Positions 8,395 through 16,589 of a stretch of DNA of 64,000 bases are shown piece by piece (position 1 is the stretch's first letter; the number at the start of each line of letters is the position of its first letter). The stretch spans positions 4,774,001-4,838,000 of the forward strand of contig NZ_CP139960.1 of the NCBI RefSeq assembly GCF_034424215.1. Reading direction: 5' to 3'. The DNA comes from Niabella yanshanensis (lineage in GTDB: Bacteria > Bacteroidota > Bacteroidia > Chitinophagales > Chitinophagaceae). The position numbers were made by a program, and so were the translations under genes. Below the pieces are notes generated by a model. The model searched no databases and had not been told where the DNA came from. It saw only the letters and a program-made list of their open reading frames with translations.

Positions 8395-9042
8395 ATGAAG
8401 AAATTGTATATCACCGGAGCTGTTCTGTTCATGTCTGTGTTTTCGTTCGCGCAGCAAAAAGATCCTAAGGCAAAAGCAATATTAGATGAGGTAAGTGCCA
8501 GATTTAAAACCTACAAAACGGTAACAGCCAACTTCGGCTACCAGATCGCCAGTGCTGCCGGTAAAGTGTTAACCACCAAAAATGGTACAGTGCAAATGAA
8601 GGGCAATAAATATGCGATTAACCTGGGTAGCAATAAAATCATAAGCGATGGGGTTACGATATGGAATTATGACCCTGCTGCCAAAGAGGTAACAGTAAGT
8701 AGTGCCAGTGCATCAGAAGGAACCATAACACCTCAAAAGCTATTTACCGATTTCTATAATAAAGATTTTATGTACGTAATGGACAAAGATGGAAAAGTAG
8801 GAAGCAGGGATGTAAATAAAATTATCATGCAACCGATCGACAAAAATAAGCCCTTTGCCAGGGTATATGTAGCAGTAGATAAAGCAACAAAAAACATTAT
8901 TAGCACCACAGTTGTGGAAAAGACCGGCAACCGGTATGTGTACAACGTGAGTAACTTCAAACCCAATACCGCTATTTCCGACGCTAATTTTACTTTTGAT
9001 AAAGCAAAATACCCCGGTGTAGAAGTAGTGGATCTGAGATAA
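8395..9042 (+). CDS. lolA: LolA-like outer-membrane lipoprotein carrier protein
   Basis: 215 residues from ATG 8395 (a TTG two codons earlier was not preferred). A Sec signal peptide (MKKLYITGAV…FSFAQ) is followed by the LolA-type half-barrel: KAKAILDEVSARFKTYKTVTANF at the start of the mature part, then IISDGVTIWNYDPAAKEVTV and TPQKLFTDF. LolA ferries lipoproteins through the periplasm to the outer membrane. Placement directly after ftsK is the usual Bacteroidota arrangement. A strong terminator hairpin follows 25 bp after the stop. Confidence 0.88.
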   Translation: MKKLYITGAVLFMSVFSFAQQKDPKAKAILDEVSARFKTYKTVTANFGYQIASAAGKVLTTKNGTVQMKGNKYAINLGSNKIISDGVTIWNYDPAAKEVTVSSASASEGTITPQKLFTDFYNKDFMYVMDKDGKVGSRDVNKIIMQPIDKNKPFARVYVAVDKATKNIISTTVVEKTGNRYVYNVSNFKPNTAISDANFTFDKAKYPGVEVVDLR

Positions 9043-9066
9043 AAAACCAAATAAATTTCTAAATGA

Positions 9067-9092
9067 AGCTCTCAGTTATGAGGGCTTTTTTG
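9067..9092 (+). terminator. Rho-independent terminator of lolA
   Basis: AGCTCTCA and TGAGGGCT pair over eight bases (one G-T) around a GTTA loop and are followed by six T. It ends the ftsK-lolA region. Confidence 0.85.
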
Positions 9093-9204
9093 TTACAGGA
9101 ACTTCAACTTATCATTTTTCAATTTGTTTATCTTTATAGCCCGGTTAAATAATAGAACTGGAATATATAACAGTTATCAATTCAGGTATTTTTCTAACAA
9201 CAGG

Positions 9205-9470
9205 TGGACAAATTTCCTGGCAGGCGATGGTGAAAAGGTGTGGCGTAACAGGAAGGCAGAGCTTGGGGAATAAATAAGATCCAAAGCAGATTTATTGGGA
9301 CTATAGGAAGAAGGGTGGACTGTTTTATTCAGCACGATTACATCGATGAGAGCGATGTAAATAAGAATGTTTATATCAGAACCAGGTCTCTAAAAGTAAT
9401 AGAAGCTATATGCCGGCAGTTGGCGCATTATCCTTCTCGCGTTGGGCAGATCGTTTATATCGGCAAGTAA
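9205..9470 (+). pseudogene. Possible frameshifted gene remnant
   Basis: Two protein-like frames abut. The first reads WTNFLAGDGEKVWRN… to a TAA at 9270-9272. The second, in another frame, overlaps it and continues as WGINKIQSRFIGTIG… and then SLKVIEAICRQLAHYP up to TAA 9468-9470. Neither part has an ATG start. The second part has a codable composition over about 65 residues but I do not recognise it. The rest of the 9093-9580 gap shows no other feature. A frameshifted relic is inferred. Confidence 0.3.
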
Positions 9471-9580
9471 GATAAAGGCGAAGAATAGAGGGGTTTTGTT
9501 TATAAAAAAAGGAGTCTCTAGGGCTTTTAATGAACAGGTGAAAAAGGGGTAATTATTTTATTATAAATAAAAGTATACAG

Positions 9581-10054
9581 GTGGCAGAAGATTTAATGAT
9601 CACTTCAGGAACTAAGGACGAACAGTACCGGCTATTGATGCCGCAATTAGAAGGGCTCTTACAGGGAGAGGACGATATAGTAGCGAATATGGCCAATATT
9701 GCGGCAGCTTTAAAGGAGCAGTTTAAATGGTGGTGGGTTGGCTTTTATATTGTAAAAGATGAAGAATTGGTACTGGCGCCATTTCAGGGTCCTGTAGCCT
9801 GTACCAGGATAAAGAAAGGGCGTGGGGTATGCGGATCCGCCTGGGAGCAGGCGAAGACTTTAACTGTGCCTGATGTGGAACAATTCCCCGGGCATATAGC
9901 CTGCAGCAGCTTCTCTAAATCGGAGATTGTAGTGCCAGTGCTGAAGAACGGCGTTGTAGTGGCAGTCCTTGATGTAGATAGCGAATTGCTGAATCATTTC
10001 GATGCAACCGATCAGGAGCATCTTGAAAACATTGTAAGCCTTCTAAATTTTTGA
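9581..10054 (+). CDS. msrC: Free methionine-(R)-sulfoxide reductase (GAF domain)
   Basis: 157 residues from GTG 9581; family members commonly begin MAE…, which supports GTG over the ATG at 9596. It reduces free methionine-R-sulfoxide in the cytoplasm. The single GAF fold carries the three family cysteines at residues 74, 84 and 108 (ACTRIKKGRGVCG and PGHIACSS). Their spacing, 10 and 24, equals that of E. coli fRMsr Cys84/94/118. FKWWWVGFY and the LDVDS end of the fold are also present. acyP starts 4 bp after its stop, so the two are probably cotranscribed. Confidence 0.93.
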   Translation: MAEDLMITSGTKDEQYRLLMPQLEGLLQGEDDIVANMANIAAALKEQFKWWWVGFYIVKDEELVLAPFQGPVACTRIKKGRGVCGSAWEQAKTLTVPDVEQFPGHIACSSFSKSEIVVPVLKNGVVVAVLDVDSELLNHFDATDQEHLENIVSLLNF

Positions 10055-10058
10055 TCTG

Positions 10059-10328
10059 ATGTTGACAAAAAAGATATTGGTCACCGGGAAAGTTCAGGGT
10101 GTTTTTTTCAGGCAATCAACGATGCTAAAAGCCGAAGCATTGAGCTTGGGCGGAACGGTTGAAAATTTACCTGATGGAAATACAGTGGGTATTATAGCAA
10201 CGGGATCTGAAGCCGCGTTGGCCGAGTTGATTAGCTGGTGCCAGCAGGGGCCTCCCGGGGCAGAGGTTAAGAAAGTAGAAATTTCAGACCAGCCTTTGCA
10301 GGAGTTTAAAAGTTTTTCTATTTTGTAG
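10059..10328 (+). CDS. acyP: Acylphosphatase
   Basis: 89 residues, the standard length. It hydrolyses carboxyl-phosphate bonds of acyl phosphates. The phosphate-binding motif GKVQGVFFR ends in the catalytic Arg18, and the catalytic Asn is N36 in TVENLPDG, the normal 18-residue separation. It starts 4 bp downstream of msrC and has no promoter of its own that I can see. Confidence 0.93.
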   Translation: MLTKKILVTGKVQGVFFRQSTMLKAEALSLGGTVENLPDGNTVGIIATGSEAALAELISWCQQGPPGAEVKKVEISDQPLQEFKSFSIL

Positions 10329-10434
10329 AAGTTTTTAAACCCCGTAAGTTTATAATAAATATGTTGTGAACGATTGTTGATGAGCAATGGACACATCGTG
10401 TTTCACACAGGAAAAATTTAAAGTAAAATCACAC

Positions 10435-11169
10435 ATGAAAAAAAATGTAGTCTTCCCGTTATTGTTGTTGAGCATGGCGTCTTTCGCCCAGAATAAAGAC
10501 CCTCGCCTAACGGAGATCTGGCAACCCGAACCGAAAATTGTGGCTCCCGGTAAAACGGCGGCAGATGCTCCTGCAGATGCGATTGTGCTATTTAACGGAA
10601 AAGACCTGGCAGAGTGGCAAACCGACGATGGAAAGCCTGCAAAATGGAAAGTAGAAGGCGATGCGGTTACGGTGATGAAAGGGACAGGTGTTATTAAAAC
10701 AAAAAGGGCGTTTGGAGACTGCCAGCTACATGTAGAATGGCGTACACCCGGCGAGGTAAAAGGTGAAGGACAGGGAAGGGGAAACAGCGGTATTTTTTTA
10801 ATGGGTTTATATGAGCTGCAGGTACTGGATAGTTATAATAATCGTACTTACAGTAATGGTCAGGCCGGCAGTATATACAAGCAAACAGCGCCGCTGGCAA
10901 ACGCATCCCGCAAGCCAGGGGAATGGCAGACCTATGATATCATTTTTACAGCTCCCCGTTTTAATAAAGATAGCAGCGTTAAATCGCAGGGAAGGATCAC
11001 CGTGTTACACAATGGGGTATTGGTTCAAAACAGCACAGCAATATGGGGAGCTACGCAATATATTGGCATAGCAACCAATACCTGGCATAAAGAAAAAGAA
11101 CCGATTGTACTGCAGGACCACGGAGATGCGGTGAGTTTCAGGAATATCTGGATAAGAGAGTTGGAGTAG
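10435..11169 (+). CDS. DUF1080 (3-keto-disaccharide hydrolase-type) secreted protein
   Basis: 244 residues from ATG 10435; the longer frame from 10387 lacks a signal at its start. A Sec signal peptide ends at FAQ. The mature part is a concanavalin-like DUF1080 domain: LFNGKDLAEWQTDDGKPAKW, the GNSGIFLMGLYELQVLDSY strand pair, and the terminal VSFRNIWIREL that marks this family. Relatives act on or bind 3-keto-sugars or glycans outside the cell; the substrate here is unknown. It stands alone, between acyP and the decayed lipoprotein gene. Confidence 0.88.
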   Translation: MKKNVVFPLLLLSMASFAQNKDPRLTEIWQPEPKIVAPGKTAADAPADAIVLFNGKDLAEWQTDDGKPAKWKVEGDAVTVMKGTGVIKTKRAFGDCQLHVEWRTPGEVKGEGQGRGNSGIFLMGLYELQVLDSYNNRTYSNGQAGSIYKQTAPLANASRKPGEWQTYDIIFTAPRFNKDSSVKSQGRITVLHNGVLVQNSTAIWGATQYIGIATNTWHKEKEPIVLQDHGDAVSFRNIWIRELE

Positions 11170-11237
11170 CACCGTCTGAAATATCATAACAATTTCTCAA
11201 AAGACACGGGGCCGGAGAATACGAGAAGGAACGCATC

Positions 11238-11245
11238 TATATTTG
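11238..11245 (+). promoter_or_regulatory. -7 promoter box (TATATTTG) of the decayed lipoprotein gene
   Basis: Exact TAnnTTTG match, 18 bp upstream of the ATG of the pseudogene at 11264. It suggests that the promoter outlived the reading frame. Confidence 0.45.
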
Positions 11246-11263
11246 CCTTCTTAAATCAAAATA

Positions 11264-11849
11264 ATGATAAGGCATATTTAATATGGGGCTTGTTTGCTGC
11301 TAATAGCATCTTGTGCAAATAATGATGCCACAGCAACTACCGGGGAAACGGCTGAAGAACCCGTTGAGCAGATTGCAGCAACATCAGAGGCCGGCCAAAA
11401 TAAAAATCCCCAGACGCAGTGGTAATCGAAGCCTATGTAAATGATAAATCGGGCATTAGTGTCGCCGATCTGGATTCAAAGGGTTCGGGCTTTACAACCC
11501 GTACAAAAAACACGCTATCTTTCAGACGAAAACGGGAAAAAACTGGCAGTAGTATATGGTTTCAAGTCCACCACACCGAATGGCATAGCCATTATCGAAG
11601 TAGAGGGTGAGAAATCTATAACGCTTGAACAGGTAGAAACTGCTCCTGGTGCGCGATATGAGTTTTACCATGGAGTAACATTAAAGATGGTAGATAAGGC
11701 TGTGCAACTTAACGATAATGGAGAAATAGCTACCTATAAAGAGGTACTACAATATGCTACCGGGCACAGAAAAACAGGGAAAAAATATTTTTTTTATTTC
11801 AGAAATTCTTCCTATCTTGTTCTTTCTCAATGAAGGAGAAGGAGCTTAG
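11264..11849 (+). pseudogene. Decayed secreted lipoprotein gene
   Basis: ATG 11264 opens MIRHI, then TAA at 11279-11281. The same frame continues through a lipobox (LLLIASC) and an Ala/Glu/Thr-rich linker to a stop near 11423. The protein-like sequence then moves to another frame (AVVIEAYVNDKSGISVADLD…), shifts again near the A-run at about 11505 (YLSDENGKKLAVVYGFK…), and probably once more in a T-run near 11790 before TAG 11847. One nonsense change and about three indels make a functional product unlikely. A terminator follows. No family was recognised. Confidence 0.65.
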
Positions 11850-11871
11850 AGTAGTAAATAATTAAGTTTTT

Positions 11872-11899
11872 GAAGCAGCTTGAAAGAGCTGCTTTTTTG
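11872..11899 (+). terminator. Rho-independent terminator
   Basis: AAGCAGCT and AGCTGCTT pair perfectly around TGAAAG and run into six T. It closes the decayed lipoprotein gene. Confidence 0.85.
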
Positions 11900-12019
11900 T
11901 TTTTTTAGATCTGTCTATCCGAGAAAAGGCATTGGTATATTGCTGTATTTCTTGTTTTTTCTTTCTGTGTACATGCTATTTTTGAGCCTTTTCGTTTAAT
12001 AGAGAAATTAGAAAATGGA

Positions 12020-12791
12020 TCGCACATTGCAATCCGGCTTGTAAAGATTCTCCACATTTAGAATCGTTCATCAGGGCGTTGGAGAGCAAAATATGCCGAC
12101 CAATATACTTATTGCTACCTCAACACCATCCGGCTATATTCAATCTATTGCAGCAAAATATGCTATTCCCTATTATGTAGCCGATCAAGCTGGTGGCATA
12201 GAGAATGATTGGAATTTTGCCATAGAAAATGCAGCTACCCGGTATATAACTATTGCTCACCAGGACGACTTTACGAATGTAATTACACAAAGGAGGTCTT
12301 AAAGCGATACATAATAATCAAATGAAAAACCTCTGATCGCTTTTCCTAATTATACGTGGTGAACCGGTTGGAGAGAAAACCTCCTTGAGTGCTGTGGTGA
12401 AGAATCTTTTACTCTTTCCATTACAGGTAAAAAATTCCATTTCTTCAAAGCTGGTGAAAAAGGCAATACTTTCACCAGGTGATCCCATTTTGCTGCCCTT
12501 CTGTAGCTATCGATCGCTTGAATGCAGGAGATATCCGGTTCTCAAAAGATCACAGTAGTGTGTTGGACTGCGTAGCCTGGTTGCAATTAGCGAAAAAAGA
12601 CGGAGTCTTCATTTTTGTCAATAAAAAGCTGATGAAACATCGTATTCATATAGATTCAGAAACTAACAACCAGATACAAAATGGCAAGCGCCAAGGAAGA
12701 ATTAGAGATGCTGTCTGGCATCTGGGGTAAAAATATTGCAAAGCTGTTATCGAAGTATTACAGCAAAGGCTATACGGATAATAAAGTATAG
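12020..12791 (+). pseudogene. Decayed family 2 glycosyltransferase
   Basis: Pieces of one GT2-type protein appear in successive frames. First come HIAI… and DSPHLESFIRALESK. Then, from 12093, TNILIATSTPSGYIQSIAAK and GGIENDWNFAIENAATRYITIAHQDD, which contains the nucleotide-sugar DxD-like QDD. Middle fragments are out of frame. From about 12479, CCPSVAIDRLNAGDIRFS, VAWLQLAKKDGVFIF and KLMKHRIHIDSETNN appear, and the last piece, LLSKYYSKGYTDNKV, stops at 12789-12791. The order is that of intact GT2 enzymes, so this is a gene broken by several indels. The exact 5' end is uncertain. Confidence 0.75.
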
Positions 12792-12799
12792 AACAGGCG

Positions 12800-13621
12800 T
12801 TACAACAAAGCCTCCCTTATCCTTACCAATTGCTCTAAAAGATTTTCCAGTTGATCGAGTGGTAACATATTAGCGCCATCACTCTTGGCCACCGCAGGAT
12901 TAGGGTGTGTTTCTATAAAAATGCCGTCCGCTCCGCTTGCTATGGCAGCTTTCGCAATAGTACCGATTAACTGAGGGTTTCCGCCGGTAACCCCGCTGCT
13001 TTGATTAGGTTGCTGCAGGCTGTGGGTACAGTCCATAACAACAGGTGTACCATGTGCCTGCATCCAGGGAATATTTCTGTAATCAACGACCAGGTCTGTG
13101 TAGCCAAAACTATTTCCTCTCTCAGTTAGCAATACCTGGTTATTTCCCGCGTTATTGATTTTTTCAACTGCAAATTTCATAGCCTGACCGCTCAGAAACT
13201 GCCCTTTCTTTACGTTGATGATTTTCCCCGTTTTTGCTGCCGCTTCCAGCAGGTCGGTTTGACGACAGAGAAACGCCGGGATTTGCAGGATGTCTGCATA
13301 TGCTGCTGCCATTGCCGCTTCTTCGTGAGCATGTATATCGGTCACTGTGGGAATACCAAAAGCTGTTCCGGCATTTTTTAAAAGTTGTAATGCTGCTTCA
13401 TCCCCGATACCTGTGAACGAGTTAGCGCTGGTGCGATTGGCCTTTCTGTAAGATGATTTAAATACATAGGGTATCCCCAGTTTTTTACATATTTCCGAAA
13501 CGCTGCCGGCTACCTCCATAACGATGGCTTCACTTTCAATTACACAGGGGCCAGCCAGCAGGAAGAAATTCTTACTGTTATAAGTCTGCTTCTCAAATAA
13601 GGTCTTTAAAAATGCTTGCAT
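12800..13621 (-). CDS. kdsA: 3-deoxy-8-phosphooctulonate (KDO-8-P) synthase
   Basis: 273 residues from ATG 13621; the 45 extra upstream codons overlap a heptad spacer and were rejected. It condenses PEP with arabinose-5-phosphate for LPS KDO synthesis. Visible motifs: LAGPCVIES (PEP site), FKSSYRKANRTS, TDIHAHEEA, QIPAFLCRQTDLL, NVKKGQFLS, CTHSLQQPN and the terminal ETHPNP loop. It is convergent with the decayed glycosyltransferase and divergent from the Tdh-like epimerase. An envelope-synthesis role fits the decayed glycosyltransferase next door, although a shared pathway is only inferred. Confidence 0.95.
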   Translation of the reverse strand: MQAFLKTLFEKQTYNSKNFFLLAGPCVIESEAIVMEVAGSVSEICKKLGIPYVFKSSYRKANRTSANSFTGIGDEAALQLLKNAGTAFGIPTVTDIHAHEEAAMAAAYADILQIPAFLCRQTDLLEAAAKTGKIINVKKGQFLSGQAMKFAVEKINNAGNNQVLLTERGNSFGYTDLVVDYRNIPWMQAHGTPVVMDCTHSLQQPNQSSGVTGGNPQLIGTIAKAAIASGADGIFIETHPNPAVAKSDGANMLPLDQLENLLEQLVRIREALL

Positions 13622-13640
13622 CAGGCAAATGTATCGAAAA

Positions 13641-13675
13641 GTTGTAGTTCGTTCATGGTTGATGGTTGATAGCCG
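13641..13675. repeat. Heptad-phased array upstream of kdsA
   Basis: Five 7-bp words in phase (gttgtag, ttcgttc, then atggttg twice, atagccg), 20 bp outside the kdsA start. Same layout as the ribosomal-operon spacers, different word. Confidence 0.55.
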
Positions 13676-13785
13676 ACAGTTTTTCAACCTATGCCCCATT
13701 CCCTTGACCCTGTATTGAATGTCCATAATCAATCCTCTGTGCGAAAACGTTTGCACAATGACGAGCAGCTAACCCATTATTTCAA

Positions 13786-13793
13786 TATGTTTG
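13786..13793 (+). promoter_or_regulatory. -7 promoter box (TATGTTTG)
   Basis: Exact TAnnTTTG match, 15 bp before the ATG at 13809. This supports that start over the upstream TTG at 13791, which lies inside the box. Confidence 0.5.
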
Positions 13794-13808
13794 CTGACAA
13801 ATTTTTTT

Positions 13809-14756
13809 ATGGTAAAAGATAAAATTCTGGTAATAGGATCCTCCGGCCAGATAGGAGTGGAGTTAACCCTGGCCCTGCGCAAAATATATGGTAATAATAA
13901 CGTAATTGCTTCTGACTTAAGAGAAGAGAATGAGTTGTTGAAAGGAACCGGTCCTTATGTTAGTATTGATGTAATGAATAAAGAAATGCTACATGTGCAA
14001 ATCATAAGGCAAAATATCACACAGATCTATTTACTGGCCGCCATACTTTCGGCTACGGGCGAAAAAAATCCCGGCCTGGCCTGGCATTTGAATATGCAGG
14101 GATTGCTCAATGTATTAGATATCGCCAGGGAGGAAAATCTTAAAAAAGTATACTGGCCATCTTCCATCGCGGTTTTTGGGCCAACATCTCCCAAGCAAAA
14201 TTGCCCGCAGCAAACGATTATAGAGCCAACAACGGTTTATGGCATCAGCAAGTATGCCGGCGAGTTCTGGTGCAATTATTACAATATTAAATATGGTATA
14301 GATGTAAGGAGCTTACGTTATCCGGGACTCATATCGTATAAATCGGCCCCCGGAGGCGGAACAACTGATTATGCGGTGGAAATATTTCATGATGCATTGG
14401 AAGAAAAGAAATACACCAGTTTTTTAAGGGAAGATACTTATTTGCCTATGATGTACATGCCAGACGCGATAAGGGCTACCATAGAATTAATGGAGGCTCC
14501 GGCTGACAGCATATCGGTGCGCACATCGTACAATATTTCCGCGCTTAGCTTCTCTCCAAAAGAAATCACCGCTGCTATACAAAATCATATACCCGATTTT
14601 ACTATTGATTACCAACCTGATTACAGGCAGGCCATTGCTGACAGCTGGCCGCAAAGCATTGACGACAGTGTAGCGCAAAAAGATTGGGGATGGAAACCCC
14701 AGTTTGATCTGGCAACCATGACAGAAGATATGTTGAATAACCTGGTTACTCTTTAG
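13809..14756 (+). CDS. tdh: NAD-dependent epimerase family, L-threonine 3-dehydrogenase-like
   Basis: 315 residues. Rossmann nucleotide loop GSSGQIG (residues 10-16), an acidic residue after the second strand (SDLRE), and the SDR catalytic pair Tyr144/Lys148 in VYGISK with Ser118-119 upstream. The PTTVYGISKYAGEFW, RYPGLISYKSAPGGGTTDYAVEIF and LPMMYMPDAIRATIELM stretches match the short-chain type of L-threonine 3-dehydrogenase, which makes 2-amino-3-ketobutyrate. No kbl (2-amino-3-ketobutyrate ligase) gene is next to it here, so the assignment rests on sequence alone. Confidence 0.82.
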   Translation: MVKDKILVIGSSGQIGVELTLALRKIYGNNNVIASDLREENELLKGTGPYVSIDVMNKEMLHVQIIRQNITQIYLLAAILSATGEKNPGLAWHLNMQGLLNVLDIAREENLKKVYWPSSIAVFGPTSPKQNCPQQTIIEPTTVYGISKYAGEFWCNYYNIKYGIDVRSLRYPGLISYKSAPGGGTTDYAVEIFHDALEEKKYTSFLREDTYLPMMYMPDAIRATIELMEAPADSISVRTSYNISALSFSPKEITAAIQNHIPDFTIDYQPDYRQAIADSWPQSIDDSVAQKDWGWKPQFDLATMTEDMLNNLVTL

Positions 14757-14789
14757 TATACCGGTTGAGTAATTAATTAGATAAAAAAT

Positions 14790-14813
14790 GCTGTCTTCAG
14801 GGCAGCTTTTTTT
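14790..14813 (+). terminator. Rho-independent terminator of tdh
   Basis: GCTGTC pairs with GGCAGC (one G-T) around a five-base loop and is followed by seven T, with a matching A-run upstream. Confidence 0.75.
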
Positions 14814-14917
14814 ATTATACAGCGCAAACAAATATCAACCTGAATACGATTTCTGGCCTTGGCAACAAGATCGAATCTTACAAACAGGATGGTAAAGTAT
14901 TTGTTAAATACAGATAT

Positions 14918-15715
14918 ATGAATGCTGTTACAGGTGCTCCACGTTACGAAACAGCTGCTGGCGCTCAGGTTGGTTGGGTTGATGTAACCAACGCTTACCT
15001 GTATAACTACACAGTTGCCGGCGCTTCTTTCGGACCAACTGCTTCTTATACTACAAGCAATGTTCCTGCTTATTCACTGCCTTTCCCTACAGGTGGATAC
15101 AATGTTAATCCATTTGCCGGAAACACGCATCCTAACGGTGGTGTGGCTTTAGGTGCAGCTGGATTTACCTGGAACCCATTCACGAACAGCACTGTAACTG
15201 CAGCAGCTGCGGGTCAGTTCAGAAGTGGTCAGATGAGATTTACATGGAATATCACGTCCGGAACCAATGCAGCAAGTGCTCCTACTGCATTTAAATTTGG
15301 TCCTATTACCCTGAATAACGCAGCTCCGGCTCCTACTCCGGCTTTGGGCACTGCCGCTGGTTACTTCGATGTGGTTGGTCAAAGCTTGAACAGTCCTAAC
15401 GGAACATTGGCTACTGGCTGGAATTACAACACTACCATTATGACAAAACCATACTGGAGTGATAACACTATCCCTGATATTTACTATGCTGCTCCTGGTT
15501 CTTTAACTTCGAACAGACCAATTACAGGTGCTGGTTCTATCAACCTGATCAAGTATGCTGATGGAAGACCTGCTGCTAATTTCGAAAATAAACCATTAGT
15601 ACAGATTCAGGTGTATGCTATCCCTGGCGATATCGTTAAACTTGCTGCTTCAAAAGGTATCAATGTTAACAATGGCGCTGCTTTAGCTCAATTCGCAGAT
15701 TCTATTGAAAAATAA
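14918..15715 (+). CDS. Headless Ala/Thr/Asn-rich protein of unknown function (5' truncated?)
   Basis: 265 residues from the first ATG, but the same frame is open and protein-like from about 14818 (QTNINLNTISGLGNKIES… KVFVKYRY) with no start codon, and no signal peptide precedes it. The frame begins directly after the tdh terminator. The product is low in charge, rich in Ala, Thr, Asn and Gly, and uses codons of the ribosomal-protein type. A good terminator follows. The pattern suggests a 3' copy of a longer, well-expressed secreted protein that lost its head by rearrangement. Family not recognised. Confidence 0.5.
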   Translation: MNAVTGAPRYETAAGAQVGWVDVTNAYLYNYTVAGASFGPTASYTTSNVPAYSLPFPTGGYNVNPFAGNTHPNGGVALGAAGFTWNPFTNSTVTAAAAGQFRSGQMRFTWNITSGTNAASAPTAFKFGPITLNNAAPAPTPALGTAAGYFDVVGQSLNSPNGTLATGWNYNTTIMTKPYWSDNTIPDIYYAAPGSLTSNRPITGAGSINLIKYADGRPAANFENKPLVQIQVYAIPGDIVKLAASKGINVNNGAALAQFADSIEK

Positions 15716-15741
15716 ACTGTAACAACAGTTTACAAAATAAA

Positions 15742-15772
15742 AAGGGTGTCTCTAACGGGGCGCCCTTTTTTT
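15742..15772 (+). terminator. Rho-independent terminator
   Basis: AAGGGTGTC pairs with GGCGCCCTT (two G-T) around TCTAACGG, followed by seven T. It lies 26 bp after the headless gene, so that gene keeps its terminator though not its start. Confidence 0.85.
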
Positions 15773-16100
15773 ATAACACGCTCTCTGATTTTGCCATTCT
15801 CCGAATATCTTACAAAAGAGATCGAATAAGAACCCCTATTTATGCCAATTCATCTTACTTCCGTGCGCGTCTCCTGTTCCGGATCTTTTAAGAAGTAGCT
15901 CCGTACCTGTTTTAATTAAATTTTTTTGAAGATAAATTTGCGGCGGGCGAAGATGCCCGTTACGGGGGACTTGTTTTTGGCCAGCGCAAAAAACAAACTT
16001 CGTGTGGCATGTATTTTACCTGCAACGGATTTTCAATATCCTGCTTTCGAACCGGGGTTGCCGGAGTGTCCTGGCAAGGAACGCATAAAGGTACCGCGGG
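15773..16100. other. Gap with no assigned gene
   Basis: A short plus-strand frame (15926-16192) overlaps the thioesterase gene and looks random. A second frame here reads FEDKFAAGEDARYGG… before degenerating, which may be a coding relic. No promoter or terminator was seen. Confidence 0.4.
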
Positions 16101-16538
16101 TTAGTGAGGGCATGATAATTTCAGTGAAACACTTTCTGGTAAAGCCGCGACTCTTTTGGATACGTAATCAAAACAAACCATACCCGTTTTAGCGATAGCT
16201 ACTGTTACACTTTTCTCTTCCTGGGTTTTCTCAAGTTTATAAACCAGGTCGAAACCAACCCGGCTAAAGTCATGGGCGCCGATAGAAACCTGAATAATGT
16301 CTTTGTAAAAGGCCTCGGCCTTGAATTCAATAGCAACGTCTGCCATAATAAGGCCAACTCCTTCTATATTCATTTCACTATAACCGCGGTCTTGTAAAAA
16401 CTGTAATCTTGCCTCGTGAATAATGCCGAGCAGGGCGTCGTTGCCTGCATGTCCGCCATAGTTAACATCTGTAATTCTTATGGGGATACGGGTTGAAAAA
16501 GAAAAAAAGGGGGGGAGCTCTACCTTAATACGTGCCAT
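16101..16538 (-). CDS. Acyl-CoA thioesterase-like hotdog-fold protein
   Basis: 145 residues from ATG 16538; the four upstream codons of the longer frame overlap the promoter box. Features of the YbgC/4-hydroxybenzoyl-CoA thioesterase type: IRITDVNYGGHAGNDALLGIIHEARLQFL (the hotdog helix preceded by the D-x-N-Y-G-G-H active-site loop), IEFKAEAFYKDIIQVSIG and a terminal strand. It probably hydrolyses a short or aromatic acyl-CoA in the cytoplasm. A minus-strand -7 box TACTTTTG (16550-16557) lies 12 bp upstream of the start, so its leader is very short. Confidence 0.78.
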   Translation of the reverse strand: MARIKVELPPFFSFSTRIPIRITDVNYGGHAGNDALLGIIHEARLQFLQDRGYSEMNIEGVGLIMADVAIEFKAEAFYKDIIQVSIGAHDFSRVGFDLVYKLEKTQEEKSVTVAIAKTGMVCFDYVSKRVAALPESVSLKLSCPH

Positions 16539-16549
16539 TTGTTTTTGCA

Positions 16550-16557
16550 CAAAAGTA
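16550..16557 (-). promoter_or_regulatory. -7 promoter box (TACTTTTG) of the thioesterase gene
   Basis: Exact TAnnTTTG match on the minus strand, 11 bases ahead of the ATG at 16538. Confidence 0.45.
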
Positions 16558-16589
16558 AGTATTAGCCAGCTTAGGCAGTGCCTGCTCTG

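Noticed and set aside
15926-16192. 88-residue plus-strand frame next to the thioesterase gene
   Set aside because: It overlaps the thioesterase coding end by 92 bp and has no recognisable features; a different frame here looks as protein-like.
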